A program made the translations under genes and the position numbers. 64,000 nt of DNA. Origin: CAIOYC01 sp964243985 (GTDB lineage: Bacteria; Pseudomonadota; Alphaproteobacteria; Caulobacterales; Caulobacteraceae). The notes under the pieces were generated by a model. The model did no database searches. It was not told where the DNA came from and saw only the letters and a list, made by a program, of their open reading frames with translations. Shown here in pieces: positions 33,533-43,021 of this stretch (the first letter of the stretch is position 1; every line of letters starts with the position of its first letter). The stretch spans positions 51,908 to 115,907 of the forward strand of contig CAXTHJ010000002.1 in assembly GCA_964243985.1 (NCBI GenBank). The letters are read 5' to 3'.

Positions 33533-34349
33533 GCGTTTCGACTGGCGCAACCTTGGATTAAGAGCCCTCTCCGCCGCAATCTTGGCGCCGCTGGCGGTGC
33601 TGTGCGTGTGGCTGGGCGGCTGGGTGTTTCTGATCATGATCGCGGTCGCGATCGCGCTCCTGGCCATTGAATGGGGAGAGATGTGCGATGCGGAAACGCC
33701 GATTCGCGCCGCCGCCATCATCGCAGCCGCAGTCCTTTTCGGCGTATTCGCTACATATCTGCAGCACCCGTGGATCGGCTGGACCTTGGTGGCGGTAGGC
33801 GCCTTGGCCGGCGCCTTGATCGCCTTGGCGAGGGGCAAGATCGACCGCCCGGCCGACATCGCCTTTGGCGTGCTTTATATTGGGGCCCCGACTGTGGCGC
33901 TGACGTGGCTGCGTGGTGATGTGGAGGGGCGCGGCTGGACCTTGATGCTGATCGCCGTCGTGTGGGCAGCGGATATCGGTGCGTTCGCCGTGGGCAGCGT
34001 GCTAAAGGGCCCAAAGCTGTGGCCACGATTTTCGCCCAACAAAACTTGGTCCGGATTTGTTGGGGGGTTGTGCGTTTCGATGCTCGCAGCTGAAGCGATC
34101 CTGTTTCTACCGACCCATGAAGCGGGGCCCGGTCCCCGCGCCGCCGCCTTGGTGGGCCTTGTAGTCGGCTTCGCCGCTATGGGCGGCGATCTTTGGGAAT
34201 CCATGCTGAAACGGCGTTTTGGTGTTAAGGACTCCGGCAGTTTGATCCCTGGCCACGGCGGCCTCTTGGATCGGGTGGACGGGCTGATGTTCGGCGCGCT
34301 GGTGATGGCGTTCGCGCGCTGGATCTGGAGTTTGGGGGCGGGGTTTTGA
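33510..34349 (+). CDS. cdsA: Phosphatidate cytidylyltransferase
   Basis: 279 residues from the ATG at 33510, inside the end of uppS; a start at 33462 is possible but less likely. Makes CDP-diacylglycerol, the branch point of phospholipid synthesis. About eight membrane segments; the signature 'KRRFGVKDSGSLIPGHGGLLDRVD' with metal-binding Asp residues lies near the C-terminus. A conserved 'SPNKTWSGFVGG' precedes it. The stop overlaps the dxr start. Confidence 0.93.
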
Positions 34350-35560
34350 GCTTGAAGCGTATTTCCATTCTAGGCTCGACGGGTTCGGTCGGCGTCTCGA
34401 CCCTGGACATTCTCAACCACGCGCGCCTTGCCGGCGAAGCGTTTGAGCTGGTCGCCCTGACCGCCGGTAAAAATGTTGAACTCCTGGCCGAACAAGCCCG
34501 CGCTTGGCGGCCCGCCCTGGCGGTGATCGCGGACGAGCGCTTGCTTGGCGAGTTGAAGGAGCGCCTTTCCGGGACGGGGATCGAGACGGCCGGCGGCCTC
34601 AACGCTGTTGAAGAGGCCGCGCAACGCCCGGCCGATTGGGTGATGGCCGCGATCGTCGGCGTTGCGGGGTTGAAGCCCACTCTCGCCGCCGCACGCACTG
34701 GCGCGGACATCGCCCTCGCCAACAAGGAAAGCCTAGTCTGCGCCGGGCCGACCCTGATGGCGGAAATCAATGCAGCGGGCGGGCGACTTCTGCCGGTTGA
34801 TTCCGAGCATTCGGCCATCTTTCAGGCGCTTGGCGGCCTCGACGCCTCCAAAGCTTCGCGCCTGATCCTTACCTCCTCCGGCGGCCCGTTCCGGGGCTGG
34901 ACACAGGAGGCCATGGCCAACGTAACCCTGGAGCAGGCGGTGGCGCACCCCAACTTCGCCATGGGCGCCAAGATCTCGGTCGATTCGGCGCAGATGATGA
35001 ACAAGGGGCTGGAGATCATCGAGGCGGCCTACCTGTTCGACACGCCCGAAGCAAAGATCCAGGTCCTGATCCATCCCGAACAGATCATCCATTCGATGGT
35101 CGAGTTGGTGGACGGATCAAGCATCGCCCAACTGGGACCGCCAGACATGCGCGGCCCTATCGTCTGTGCGTTGACGTGGCCGGACCGCCTCCCCTGGTCG
35201 GCGCCGCGGCTGGACCTCGCGGCCATTGGCGCCCTCACCTTCTTCGAGCCCGATGCGGCGCGGTTTCCGGCTATGACCCTCGCCCGCGAGGCGCTGCGCA
35301 TGGGCGGAGGCGCGCCGGCGGCGCTGAACGCAGCCAACGAGACGGCGGTTGCGGCGTTTCTGCAGCGCCGTATAGGCTTTCTCGAAATTGCCGCAATCGT
35401 CAGCGAGACCTTGGAGGCGATGGGAAGGTCCGGGGATTTGCACAAGAGCAACGGCGGTTTGGAGCAGGCGTTCGCTGTGCACGACCGCGCACAGGCGGCG
35501 GCGGAAGAGGTTATGAACCGGGCGCCTTCCCGTAAATTGAGCGCCCTGAAAGGCGTCTGA
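34346..35560 (+). CDS. dxr: 1-deoxy-D-xylulose-5-phosphate reductoisomerase
   Basis: 404 residues. Converts DXP to MEP with NADPH, the second step of MEP isoprenoid synthesis that feeds UppS. 'ISILGSTGSVGVSTLDIL' (NADPH), 'LANKESLVCAG', 'LPVDSEHSAIFQAL', 'TSSGGPFRG', 'NFAMGAKISVDSAQMMNKGLEIIEA' and 'HPEQIIHSMVE' are all present. The start appears to be TTG at 34346, overlapping the cdsA TGA (TTGA); a second TTG at 34352 is possible. The weak start may lower its level relative to cdsA. Confidence 0.95.
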   Translation: MSLKRISILGSTGSVGVSTLDILNHARLAGEAFELVALTAGKNVELLAEQARAWRPALAVIADERLLGELKERLSGTGIETAGGLNAVEEAAQRPADWVMAAIVGVAGLKPTLAAARTGADIALANKESLVCAGPTLMAEINAAGGRLLPVDSEHSAIFQALGGLDASKASRLILTSSGGPFRGWTQEAMANVTLEQAVAHPNFAMGAKISVDSAQMMNKGLEIIEAAYLFDTPEAKIQVLIHPEQIIHSMVELVDGSSIAQLGPPDMRGPIVCALTWPDRLPWSAPRLDLAAIGALTFFEPDAARFPAMTLAREALRMGGGAPAALNAANETAVAAFLQRRIGFLEIAAIVSETLEAMGRSGDLHKSNGGLEQAFAVHDRAQAAAEEVMNRAPSRKLSALKGV

Positions 35561-35563
35561 CCT

Positions 35564-36784
35564 ATGCTGGGTCTCCTGCAGCAAACCCTCCTTTATACCC
35601 TGCCGTTCCTGCTGGTGCTGACCGTGGTGGTCACCGTCCACGAACTTGGCCATTTTCTGGTGGCGCGGTGGTGCGGCGTGGCCGTGGAGCGGTTCTCCAT
35701 CGGCTTTGGAAAAGCGATCCTGCATTGGACCGATAAAGCGGGCGTGGAATGGCGCTTAGGTTGGATTCCGCTTGGCGGCTACGTCAAGTTCGCCGGCGAC
35801 GCCAGCGCCGCTTCAGCCGCACCAAGCGAGGACGATCTGATCGCCTTCCGCCGAGAGATCATCAGTCGCGAAGGCGTCGGCGCCGAAAAGAAATACTTCC
35901 ATTTCAAGCCTTTGTGGCAGCGCGCGCTCGTCGTTCTCGCTGGACCTGCAGCGAATTTCCTCTTGTCCATCGCGCTGTTTGCACTTCTGCTTGGCGCCTT
36001 TGGCGATATGGGCAGCGTGCCCCGCATTGGGTCGGTGCAGCCTGAGTCGCCTGCTGCTCGAGCCGGGTTTAAGGTGGGCGATCTGGTGACTGCGGCGGAT
36101 GGTCGCCGCATCAACGATTTCGGCGACCTTTCCACCTACATCATGCTCCGCGCGGAACAGCCGATACGCTTCACGGTCAAGCGCGGCGGCGGCGATCTCG
36201 ACATCGTAGCGACGCCTGAGCGCAAGCTTGTGGCTAACGCGGTCACGGGCGAGAGCAGGCTTGGGCGCCTTGGCATCGGCAACTCTTTGGCGGCCGGCGA
36301 TACTTTTCGGCGGCGCTATAACCCCATCCAGGCGGTTGGCGGCGGGGTATCCCGGTCCTGGCAGCAGATTGAAACGACGGTTTTCTACCTTTCACGGATC
36401 GTGCGCGGACGAGAGTCTGGCGATCAGCTCAGGAGCTTTCTTGGGATTGCGAAGGTGTCCGGGCAATTCGCTCACGCAGGCGCGGCAGGGCGGCCCAACG
36501 CGGGCGCCAAGGTGTTCGGTGTTGCTGTAGCCCTGACCACGCTGATCGCCGCCCTTTCGGTAAACATCGGTTTCGTCAACCTTTTGCCTTTGCCGGTGCT
36601 GGACGGTGGGCACCTCATGTTCTACGCCTATGAAGCGGCGGCGCGTCGGCCTTTGGGGGCTAAGGTTCAGGCCGCGAGCTATCGCGTGGGTCTTGCTTTG
36701 CTGTTGGGTTTCATGTTGTTCGCCACATGGAACGACCTGCAGCAGCTGCGTGTCTTTAAATTCCTCGGCGGACTGATTTCCTAG
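35564..36784 (+). CDS. rseP: Site-2 protease RseP/MmpA
   Basis: 406 residues. Membrane metalloprotease that cuts within membrane segments during regulated proteolysis; the Caulobacter relative MmpA degrades PodJ. 'VVTVHELGHFLVARWCG' is the HExxH zinc site in the first helix. One PDZ domain (about 150-240, 'GSVQPESPAARAGFKVGDLVTAADGRRI') follows, and 'NIGFVNLLPLPVLDGGH' is the second zinc ligand motif. Located between dxr and bamA as in many proteobacteria. Confidence 0.94.
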   Translation: MLGLLQQTLLYTLPFLLVLTVVVTVHELGHFLVARWCGVAVERFSIGFGKAILHWTDKAGVEWRLGWIPLGGYVKFAGDASAASAAPSEDDLIAFRREIISREGVGAEKKYFHFKPLWQRALVVLAGPAANFLLSIALFALLLGAFGDMGSVPRIGSVQPESPAARAGFKVGDLVTAADGRRINDFGDLSTYIMLRAEQPIRFTVKRGGGDLDIVATPERKLVANAVTGESRLGRLGIGNSLAAGDTFRRRYNPIQAVGGGVSRSWQQIETTVFYLSRIVRGRESGDQLRSFLGIAKVSGQFAHAGAAGRPNAGAKVFGVAVALTTLIAALSVNIGFVNLLPLPVLDGGHLMFYAYEAAARRPLGAKVQAASYRVGLALLLGFMLFATWNDLQQLRVFKFLGGLIS

Positions 36785-36803
36785 TTCGTCGCCCCGATGG
36801 TTC

Positions 36804-39215
36804 ATGATGCCGACAACTTGCGTTAGACGACCCGCCCTGCTGACCGCCGTCGCCCTTTTTGCGGGGATGCTGGTCTATGCGTCGACGGCGGCGGCTCAGA
36901 CGAGCGCCGTCCCTCAGCCTGCACCTGTTGCGACGTCCACCCCCGCCAACGCCGAGCCGCAACGCATTGCGCCGCCGATCCAGACCAGTCTGATCAAACA
37001 TATCGCTGTCGAGGGCAATGAGCGGATCGAAACGGCGACGATCCTTTCCTATCTCCCGGTCGCGCCCGGCGACACCGTGGATTCTGCGCGGCTCGATCTG
37101 GCGTTGAAAACTCTTTATCGCACAAACCTGTTTTCCGACGTTCGCGTGGACGTCCAAGGCGACACGCTGCTGGTCAAGGTTTCAGAAAACCCGATCATCA
37201 ATCAGGTGCTGTTCGAGGGAAATTCCGCGCTGTCCTCCGACAAGGTGCGCGATGAGGTGAACATTCACCCCCGGAGCATCTTCACGCGCTCCAGCGTGCT
37301 GGAGGACGTGCAGCGGATTGTGGAACTCTATCGCCGCTCAGGCCGGATTTCGGCGGTTGTGACACCTAAGATCGTCGAGTTGCCGCAAAAGCGGGTCGAT
37401 CTCGTGTTCGAGATCAACGAGGGCCCTAAAACCGGCATTCTTCGGGTCAACTTCCTTGGCAACAAGTCGTTTGGCGACGCCGCTCTGCGAGACGTGGTCG
37501 TCACCAAGGAATCGGCTTGGTATAAATTCTTCACGTCCAACGACAACTTCGATCCGGACCGGATTGAGTACGACCGCGAACAGCTCCGGAAGTATTATAC
37601 GAACAAAGGTTTTTACGACTTCCGTGTCATCTCGTCGGTTGCTGAGCTGACCCCGAACCAACGCAGTTTCGCCGTCACCTACACGATGGACGAGGGCGCC
37701 AAGTACAAGTTCGGCAAGCTGACCGTTAAGACCGATCTGAAGAAGCTCAATCCGACCATTCTGCAGCTGCTTCTGCCTATTCGCGAAGGGCAAGTTTACC
37801 GCAGCGACAGGATCGAAGCTTCGGTCGACTCGCTGACGTTTGCCGCGGGCGCCGCCGGCTTCGCCTTTGTGGACATCCGGCCTCGTTACACGCCGAACCG
37901 CCAGAACCATACGGTGGACGTGACCTTTGAAATCAAGGAAGGTCCACGCGTCTATGTCGAGCGCATCGACATCATCGGCAACACCCAAACGCTGGACCCG
38001 GTTATTCGCCAGGAGCTGCGTCTAGCGGAAGGCGATGCTTATAACCGCGTGCTGGTGGACCGTTCCAAAACTGAATTGAAGCGCCTTGGGTTCTTCAAGA
38101 CGGTGGATATCACCCAGACCCCCGGCAGCGCTCCTGACAAGACGGTGCTGCAGGTGAAGGTGCAGGAACAACCGACCGGCGAATTATCGTTTGGCGCGGG
38201 GTATAGCTCCATCGACCGGCTGCTGCTGGACATCGGCATCAGCCAGAAGAACTTCCGCGGCACCGGCGATGACGTCCGCATCCGCGCCTCCGTCGGATCT
38301 CTTCGGCAGCAGATCGACTTCTCCTACACCGAGCCGCGCTTCGCGGGACGGGACCTCCGGGCGGGTTACGACATCGGCTATTATCGGTTCGATTACACCG
38401 ATACCTCCGGGTTCAGCTCAGGCTCCTATTTCGCAGGCGTTCGCGCTGGATTCCCGCTCAACAACAACACCTACTTTGAAGCGCGATATAAGATCAGCCA
38501 GAACTCGGTGACCGTGAGCGACGCAAACTGCGCCGCCGGCGTCATCTCGATCGTGATCTGCGACCAGCGTGGTGACAGCCTGAACTCTGCCGTAGGCTAC
38601 ACGCTGAGCCTGGATCGTCGCAACGATCCCCTTCACCCGACTCGCGGCTTCGTGGTCACCTTGAACCAGGACTTCGCCGGTCTTGGCGGAGACGTGCGTT
38701 ATCTCAAGAGCACGGTGCTGGCCTCGACCTACTATGGCTTCACACCGGCCTGGGTGCTGACCGTGAAAGGCGATCTAGGCTATGTGGGTGGCTGGGGCGG
38801 AGACAATATCCGGATCAACGACCGCTTCTTCAAAGGTGGCGACAGCTTCCGGGGCTTCCAGATCGCGGGCCTTGGCCCCCGCGACACCAACCCCAGCTTC
38901 CAGGAAGCCCTGGGCGGCAATCTTTACGCCATTGGCACAGCGGAGCTTTCGCTGCCCAACTACCTGCCTGAACAGTATGGCATTAGAACCGCCCTCTTCT
39001 CTGACTTCGGTACGCTCGGCCTTGTGGACAAAGACGTGAAGGCGGGCCAACCCACTGTTAAGGACGACCTCGGTGTTCGCGCCTCCGCTGGCATCAGCGT
39101 TTTCTGGACTTCGCCTCTTGGTCCTATTCGTTTGGACTTCAGCCAAGTTTTGGCCAAAGAAACCTACGACAAGACCGAAGCCTTCCGTTTCTCAACCGCA
39201 ACGCAGTTCCAATAA
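36804..39215 (+). CDS. bamA: Outer membrane protein assembly factor BamA
   Basis: 803 residues. Inserts beta-barrel proteins into the outer membrane. A signal peptide (cleavage near 'TAAAQT', residue ~33) and a Pro/Ala linker precede five POTRA domains (about 60-440, starting 'IKHIAVEGNERIE'). The 16-strand Omp85 barrel follows, with 'VRIRASVGSLRQQIDFSYTEP' and the conserved loop motif 'GGDSFRGFQ' (an RGF lid-lock); the C-terminus ends in aromatic Phe-Gln. Its TAA shares a base with the skp start. Confidence 0.95.
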   Translation: MMPTTCVRRPALLTAVALFAGMLVYASTAAAQTSAVPQPAPVATSTPANAEPQRIAPPIQTSLIKHIAVEGNERIETATILSYLPVAPGDTVDSARLDLALKTLYRTNLFSDVRVDVQGDTLLVKVSENPIINQVLFEGNSALSSDKVRDEVNIHPRSIFTRSSVLEDVQRIVELYRRSGRISAVVTPKIVELPQKRVDLVFEINEGPKTGILRVNFLGNKSFGDAALRDVVVTKESAWYKFFTSNDNFDPDRIEYDREQLRKYYTNKGFYDFRVISSVAELTPNQRSFAVTYTMDEGAKYKFGKLTVKTDLKKLNPTILQLLLPIREGQVYRSDRIEASVDSLTFAAGAAGFAFVDIRPRYTPNRQNHTVDVTFEIKEGPRVYVERIDIIGNTQTLDPVIRQELRLAEGDAYNRVLVDRSKTELKRLGFFKTVDITQTPGSAPDKTVLQVKVQEQPTGELSFGAGYSSIDRLLLDIGISQKNFRGTGDDVRIRASVGSLRQQIDFSYTEPRFAGRDLRAGYDIGYYRFDYTDTSGFSSGSYFAGVRAGFPLNNNTYFEARYKISQNSVTVSDANCAAGVISIVICDQRGDSLNSAVGYTLSLDRRNDPLHPTRGFVVTLNQDFAGLGGDVRYLKSTVLASTYYGFTPAWVLTVKGDLGYVGGWGGDNIRINDRFFKGGDSFRGFQIAGLGPRDTNPSFQEALGGNLYAIGTAELSLPNYLPEQYGIRTALFSDFGTLGLVDKDVKAGQPTVKDDLGVRASAGISVFWTSPLGPIRLDFSQVLAKETYDKTEAFRFSTATQFQ

Positions 39216-39841
39216 TGACCCTGAAAATGTTCGGAGCGGCGTCCGCCGCCCTTCTCCTTGTCGCGACCGCCGCCCAAGCCGCCCCCGCCAAGAAGGCGGG
39301 CGCCGCGCCATCCGTCGCTGGTCCGTCGGCCGCGCCTCTGCCGCCGCTCGTCAACGGACCGCCGATCGCCGGCGTCTGTATCTATAACCGTGACGCCGCT
39401 GTGGCCGCTTCGGCTGCAGGCAAGGCCGCCGCAGCGCGCATGCAACAACTTCGCGCCCAGGTTTCGGCTGAACTTCAGGCCGAGCAGACAGCCCTGCAGA
39501 CTGATATCCAGGCTTTCCAAGCCAAGCGCACAACCTTGACTCAGGAACAGCTTCAAGCCCAGGCGGGCCCGCTGCAACAACGGGGCGAGGCCTTGGATCG
39601 CAAGGCTCAACTGCGCCAGCGGGAGCTGGAAGCCACGGGGGAAAAGGCTCTGCAACGGTTCGATCAGGCCATCGTCCCCATCGTGCGCAATCTCTATCAA
39701 CAGCATAACTGCAGCCTGCTTCTCGGTAGCGGCGTCATGGCCGCGAACCCGCAGATGGACCTGACCGAGCAATCGGTGCAGCAGGTGAACGCGGTTATGC
39801 CATCGATGACGTTCGATCGCGAAAACTTGCCGCAACAGTAG
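39215..39841 (+). CDS. skp: OmpH/Skp-family periplasmic chaperone
   Basis: 208 residues. Signal peptide ending near 'AAQAAPA' (about 25), then the Skp core: 'AGVCIYNRDAAVAASAAGKAAAARMQQL' and a long charged helix pair with many Gln, closing 'NPQMDLTEQSVQQVNAVMP'. Holds unfolded outer-membrane proteins for BamA. TAATG coupling with bamA supports joint expression. Length is slightly above the E. coli protein because of the Ala-rich lead. Confidence 0.88.
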   Translation: MTLKMFGAASAALLLVATAAQAAPAKKAGAAPSVAGPSAAPLPPLVNGPPIAGVCIYNRDAAVAASAAGKAAAARMQQLRAQVSAELQAEQTALQTDIQAFQAKRTTLTQEQLQAQAGPLQQRGEALDRKAQLRQRELEATGEKALQRFDQAIVPIVRNLYQQHNCSLLLGSGVMAANPQMDLTEQSVQQVNAVMPSMTFDRENLPQQ

Positions 39842-39881
39842 ATTTTCAGGGCGGAGACGCCTTGGCGGTTACGAGGGGCTG

Positions 39882-40910
39882 ATGCCGGACCCACGGTTTT
39901 ACGAGTCGCATAAACCCATATCCCTGGGCGAGCTTGCCGTTTTGACGGGCTCGCTGCTCGTCGATCCCCAGCACGCTAATAGGACGATCACGTCCGTAGC
40001 GCCGCTGGGCCGGGGAGCGGAAACGAGCGTTTCGTTCCTGCAGAGCCGCAAGCACCTGCATGAATTGGCCGAGACCGGTGCTGGGGCGTGTTTCGTCACA
40101 CAGGGCTTTGCGGAGCGTGGGCCTGAGGGTTGCGTGATCCTGATCACGCCCGAACCGCAAGCCGCCTATGCGCGGGCGGCCGCTCATCTGCATCATCCTC
40201 GGGTTCATCTGGGGACCGACGCCAAGGTACATCCCGACGCGGTGTTTGAAGAGGGGGTCATCATCGGTTCCGGCGTCGTGATCGGCCCAGGCGCTAGGAT
40301 CGGTTCAGGCACCTTGATCGGCCCTAACACGGTGATTGGGCCGGGGGTCGCCATAGGTCGAAATTGCCACGTCGGCGCGAACGCCACCGTAGGTTTTGCG
40401 CTGATTGGCGACCGCGTGCGAATCCTGGCCAGCGCGGTGATCGGCGAAGCGGGCTTTGGCGTCGCCGCCAGCACCACCGGCGCAATAGACGCGCCTCAAC
40501 TTGGGCGTGTTATTGTTCAGGATGGCGTGACGATCGGCGCCTGCAGTTGTATCGACCGCGGTGCTTTTGACGATACGATTATCGGCGAGAACACCAAAAT
40601 CGATAATCTGGTTCAGATCGGCCACAACGTCAGGATCGGCCGTAATGTGGTCCTCGCGGCGCAAGCGGGCATAGCCGGCTCGACAGTCATCGGCGACGGC
40701 GCCCAATTTGGCGGAAAGGCCGGCACTGGAGACCACCTTGCAATCGGTGCAAGCACCCGATTGGCGGCCGGCGCGTTGACCATGCGGGACATCCCGGACG
40801 GCGAGACCTGGTGCGGGGTGCCGGCCAAACCGATCCGCAAATTCATGCGCGAAATCGCGTGGTTGGCCCGCAAAGCCGAGGCGCGGGAGAGGGCAGGTGC
40901 CCATGAGTGA
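39882..40910 (+). CDS. lpxD: UDP-3-O-acylglucosamine N-acyltransferase LpxD
   Basis: 342 residues. Third lipid A step, adding the N-linked acyl chain from acyl-ACP. The N-terminal uridine-binding domain (about 1-100) is followed by hexapeptide repeats forming a left-handed beta-helix, with 'NLVQIGHNVRIGRNVVLAAQAGIAGS' containing the catalytic His. The C-terminal helix 'FMREIAWLARKAEARER' binds ACP. The end overlaps the fabZ start by eight bases. Confidence 0.95.
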   Translation: MPDPRFYESHKPISLGELAVLTGSLLVDPQHANRTITSVAPLGRGAETSVSFLQSRKHLHELAETGAGACFVTQGFAERGPEGCVILITPEPQAAYARAAAHLHHPRVHLGTDAKVHPDAVFEEGVIIGSGVVIGPGARIGSGTLIGPNTVIGPGVAIGRNCHVGANATVGFALIGDRVRILASAVIGEAGFGVAASTTGAIDAPQLGRVIVQDGVTIGACSCIDRGAFDDTIIGENTKIDNLVQIGHNVRIGRNVVLAAQAGIAGSTVIGDGAQFGGKAGTGDHLAIGASTRLAAGALTMRDIPDGETWCGVPAKPIRKFMREIAWLARKAEARERAGAHE

Positions 40911-41376
40911 AGTGACAGAACTGGGTCCATCAGTGGATATGCAGGAAATCCTAAAACGGATTCCGCACCGCTATCCCTTTCTTTTGGTGGACAGAGCTGA
41001 GGATTATCAACCGCACAAATCGATTGTCGGCGTCAAATGCGTCACGATGAACGAGCCCTTCTTTCAGGGACACTTTCCCGACAATCCGGTAATGCCCGGC
41101 GTGCTGATCGTAGAGGCGATGGGACAGACGGGGGCGGTTTTGATGTCTAAGTCCTTGGGCCTCGGCGTCGCCGACATCACCGGCAAGACCATCCTCTTCA
41201 TCTCCGTGGACGCCTGCCGCTTCCGCGCGCCGGTACGGCCGGGCGATGTGCTGCGTATGCATGTGGAGGTCACGAAAAATCGCTCGGACCTCTTTAAGTT
41301 TCATGGCCGGGCGTTTGTGAACAGCAAGGCGGCGGCCGAATGCGACTTCGCCGCTATGCTGGTGAGCACCGAATGA
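40903..41376 (+). CDS. fabZ: 3-hydroxyacyl-ACP dehydratase FabZ
   Basis: 157 residues from the ATG at 40903; a GTG at 40897 adds two. Dehydrates 3-hydroxyacyl-ACP in fatty acid elongation, and competes with LpxA/LpxD for the same substrates. 'ILKRIPHRYPFLLVDRA' and 'FFQGHFPDNPVMPGVLIVEAMGQ' hold the catalytic His and Glu of the hot-dog fold. Overlaps lpxD and lpxA at its ends, linking fatty acid and lipid A synthesis. Confidence 0.95.
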   Translation: MSEVTELGPSVDMQEILKRIPHRYPFLLVDRAEDYQPHKSIVGVKCVTMNEPFFQGHFPDNPVMPGVLIVEAMGQTGAVLMSKSLGLGVADITGKTILFISVDACRFRAPVRPGDVLRMHVEVTKNRSDLFKFHGRAFVNSKAAAECDFAAMLVSTE

Positions 41377-42164
41377 TGGCGGAGGTCCATCCGACCGCCT
41401 TGGTCGCCAAAGGCGCTGAACTGGGTGAAGGCGTGGTGGTAGGACCCTATTGTATCGTCGGCTCCAAGGTGAAGCTGCACGACGGGGTGCGTCTGATCGC
41501 CCATGTGAACATCGATGGCGTGACCAACATCGGCGCCGACACGGTGATTCATGCCTTCGCCAGTCTGGGCGGACCGCCGCAGCACCTCGCCTACAAGGGC
41601 GAGGAGACACAGCTGATCATCGGCGCTCGCAATGTCATTCGCGAGCATGTGACCATGCACACGGGCACCATGCTGGATCATGGCGTGACCCGGGTGGGAT
41701 CCGACAGCCTCTATATGACAGGCTCCCACGTAGCGCACGATTGCGTGGTGGGCGATCACGTGACCTTCGCCAACAACGCCACCCTTGGAGGCCATGTAAA
41801 GATAGGGGATTACGTGTTCATGGGCGGCCTTTGCGCCGTTCACCAACACACACGCATTGGACGCTACGCCTTCGCCGGCGGTGGTGCGGTGATCACCAAG
41901 GACATCATTCCGTATGGATCCGTATGGGGCAACCACGCCCATCTGGAGGGGCTGAACCTCGTGGGTCTGAAGCGCCGGGGATTCTCCCGCGAGGCGATCA
42001 ACGATCTTCGCTCCACCTATCGCCTGCTGTTCGCGCCGGAAGGCACCTTCCAGGAGCGGCTGGAGGACGTGGCGGACACCTACGCCGCCTCACCAGAGGT
42101 GCGCGAGATCGTCGAATTCATTCGCGCGGACGCCAACCGGCCGCTCTGTATGCCAAACCCGTGA
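41373..42164 (+). CDS. lpxA: UDP-N-acetylglucosamine acyltransferase LpxA
   Basis: 263 residues from the ATG at 41373, overlapping the fabZ TGA (ATGA). First lipid A step. Left-handed beta-helix with 'GSHVAHDCVVGDHVTFANNATLGGHV' holding the catalytic His, 'GGLCAVHQHTRIG', and the C-terminal helical domain 'GLNLVGLKRRGFSREAINDLRS'. The donor chain length cannot be told by eye. The stop overlaps the lpxI GTG. Confidence 0.95.
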   Translation: MMAEVHPTALVAKGAELGEGVVVGPYCIVGSKVKLHDGVRLIAHVNIDGVTNIGADTVIHAFASLGGPPQHLAYKGEETQLIIGARNVIREHVTMHTGTMLDHGVTRVGSDSLYMTGSHVAHDCVVGDHVTFANNATLGGHVKIGDYVFMGGLCAVHQHTRIGRYAFAGGGAVITKDIIPYGSVWGNHAHLEGLNLVGLKRRGFSREAINDLRSTYRLLFAPEGTFQERLEDVADTYAASPEVREIVEFIRADANRPLCMPNP

Positions 42165-43021
42165 CGCGCGGCGGCGAGGTCGTTCCCGGCAAATTGGGAC
42201 TGATCGCGGGCGGCGGAGAACTTCCGATCATGTTGGCTGACCTTTGCCGATCGACGGCGCGGCCTTACCTGGTTCTCAAGTTGCGCGGATTCGCTGATCC
42301 CGAAATGGCGTCCCATCCCGGCGTCGAGGTCGGCATGGCCGAGCTTGGACGACAGTTCAAGCTTCTGCACGAAGCCGGCTGCGACACCGTATGCTTTGCC
42401 GGCAAGGTGCAACGCCCTGATTTTGCAAAGCTGAAGCCGGACCTAGTGGCTCTGCGCCACATGCCCGGCGCGGTTGCGGCGGCGGCAACGGGGGACGACG
42501 CTCTGCTGCGATACTTGATCGCGCTCTACGAGCGGGAGGGGTTCAAGGTGGAAGGCGCGCAGGAAATTTCCACGAGTTTGAAACTCGGCGTCGGGCCTCT
42601 TGGCCGCGTCGCGCCGGGCCCTGAGCACGAGGACGACATCATCCTGGCCGTAAAGGTCGCCAAGACCATCGGTGAACTGGACATCGGACAGGGCGCGGTG
42701 GCGGCGCGGGGCGTCGTGCTGGCTGTGGAGGCGCAGGAAGGCACGGACCTCATGCTCCGCCGTTGCGCCGAACTGCCTGAAGACATCAGGGGTCACGCCG
42801 AGCGCCGCGTAGGCGTTCTCGCCAAATGGCCTAAACCGATCCAAGAGCGCCGCATCGACCTACCCACCCTCGGTGTAGCGACGGTCGAAGGCGCTGCTTA
42901 CGCAGGCCTGGCGGGCGTGGTCGCTGAGGGGGGCGCCACCTTGCTGATTGACCGGTCCAGGATTGTCGAGACGGCGGATCGGCTTGGCCTATTTGTGGTC
43001 GGTCTGGACCCCGAAGGCTGA
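42161..43021 (+). CDS. lpxI: UDP-2,3-diacylglucosamine diphosphatase LpxI
   Basis: 286 residues from GTG at 42161 (GTGA overlap with lpxA). Hydrolyses UDP-2,3-diacylglucosamine to lipid X, replacing LpxH in alphaproteobacteria. 'KLGLIAGGGELPIMLADLCR', 'CFAGKVQRPDFAKLKPD' and 'GDDALLRYLIALYEREGFKVEGAQ' mark the N-domain. The C-domain has 'DIGQGAVAARGVVLAVEAQEGTD' with acidic metal ligands and 'DLPTLGVATVEGAAYAGLAG'. Position between lpxA and lpxB confirms the call. Confidence 0.94.
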   Translation: MTRGGEVVPGKLGLIAGGGELPIMLADLCRSTARPYLVLKLRGFADPEMASHPGVEVGMAELGRQFKLLHEAGCDTVCFAGKVQRPDFAKLKPDLVALRHMPGAVAAAATGDDALLRYLIALYEREGFKVEGAQEISTSLKLGVGPLGRVAPGPEHEDDIILAVKVAKTIGELDIGQGAVAARGVVLAVEAQEGTDLMLRRCAELPEDIRGHAERRVGVLAKWPKPIQERRIDLPTLGVATVEGAAYAGLAGVVAEGGATLLIDRSRIVETADRLGLFVVGLDPEG

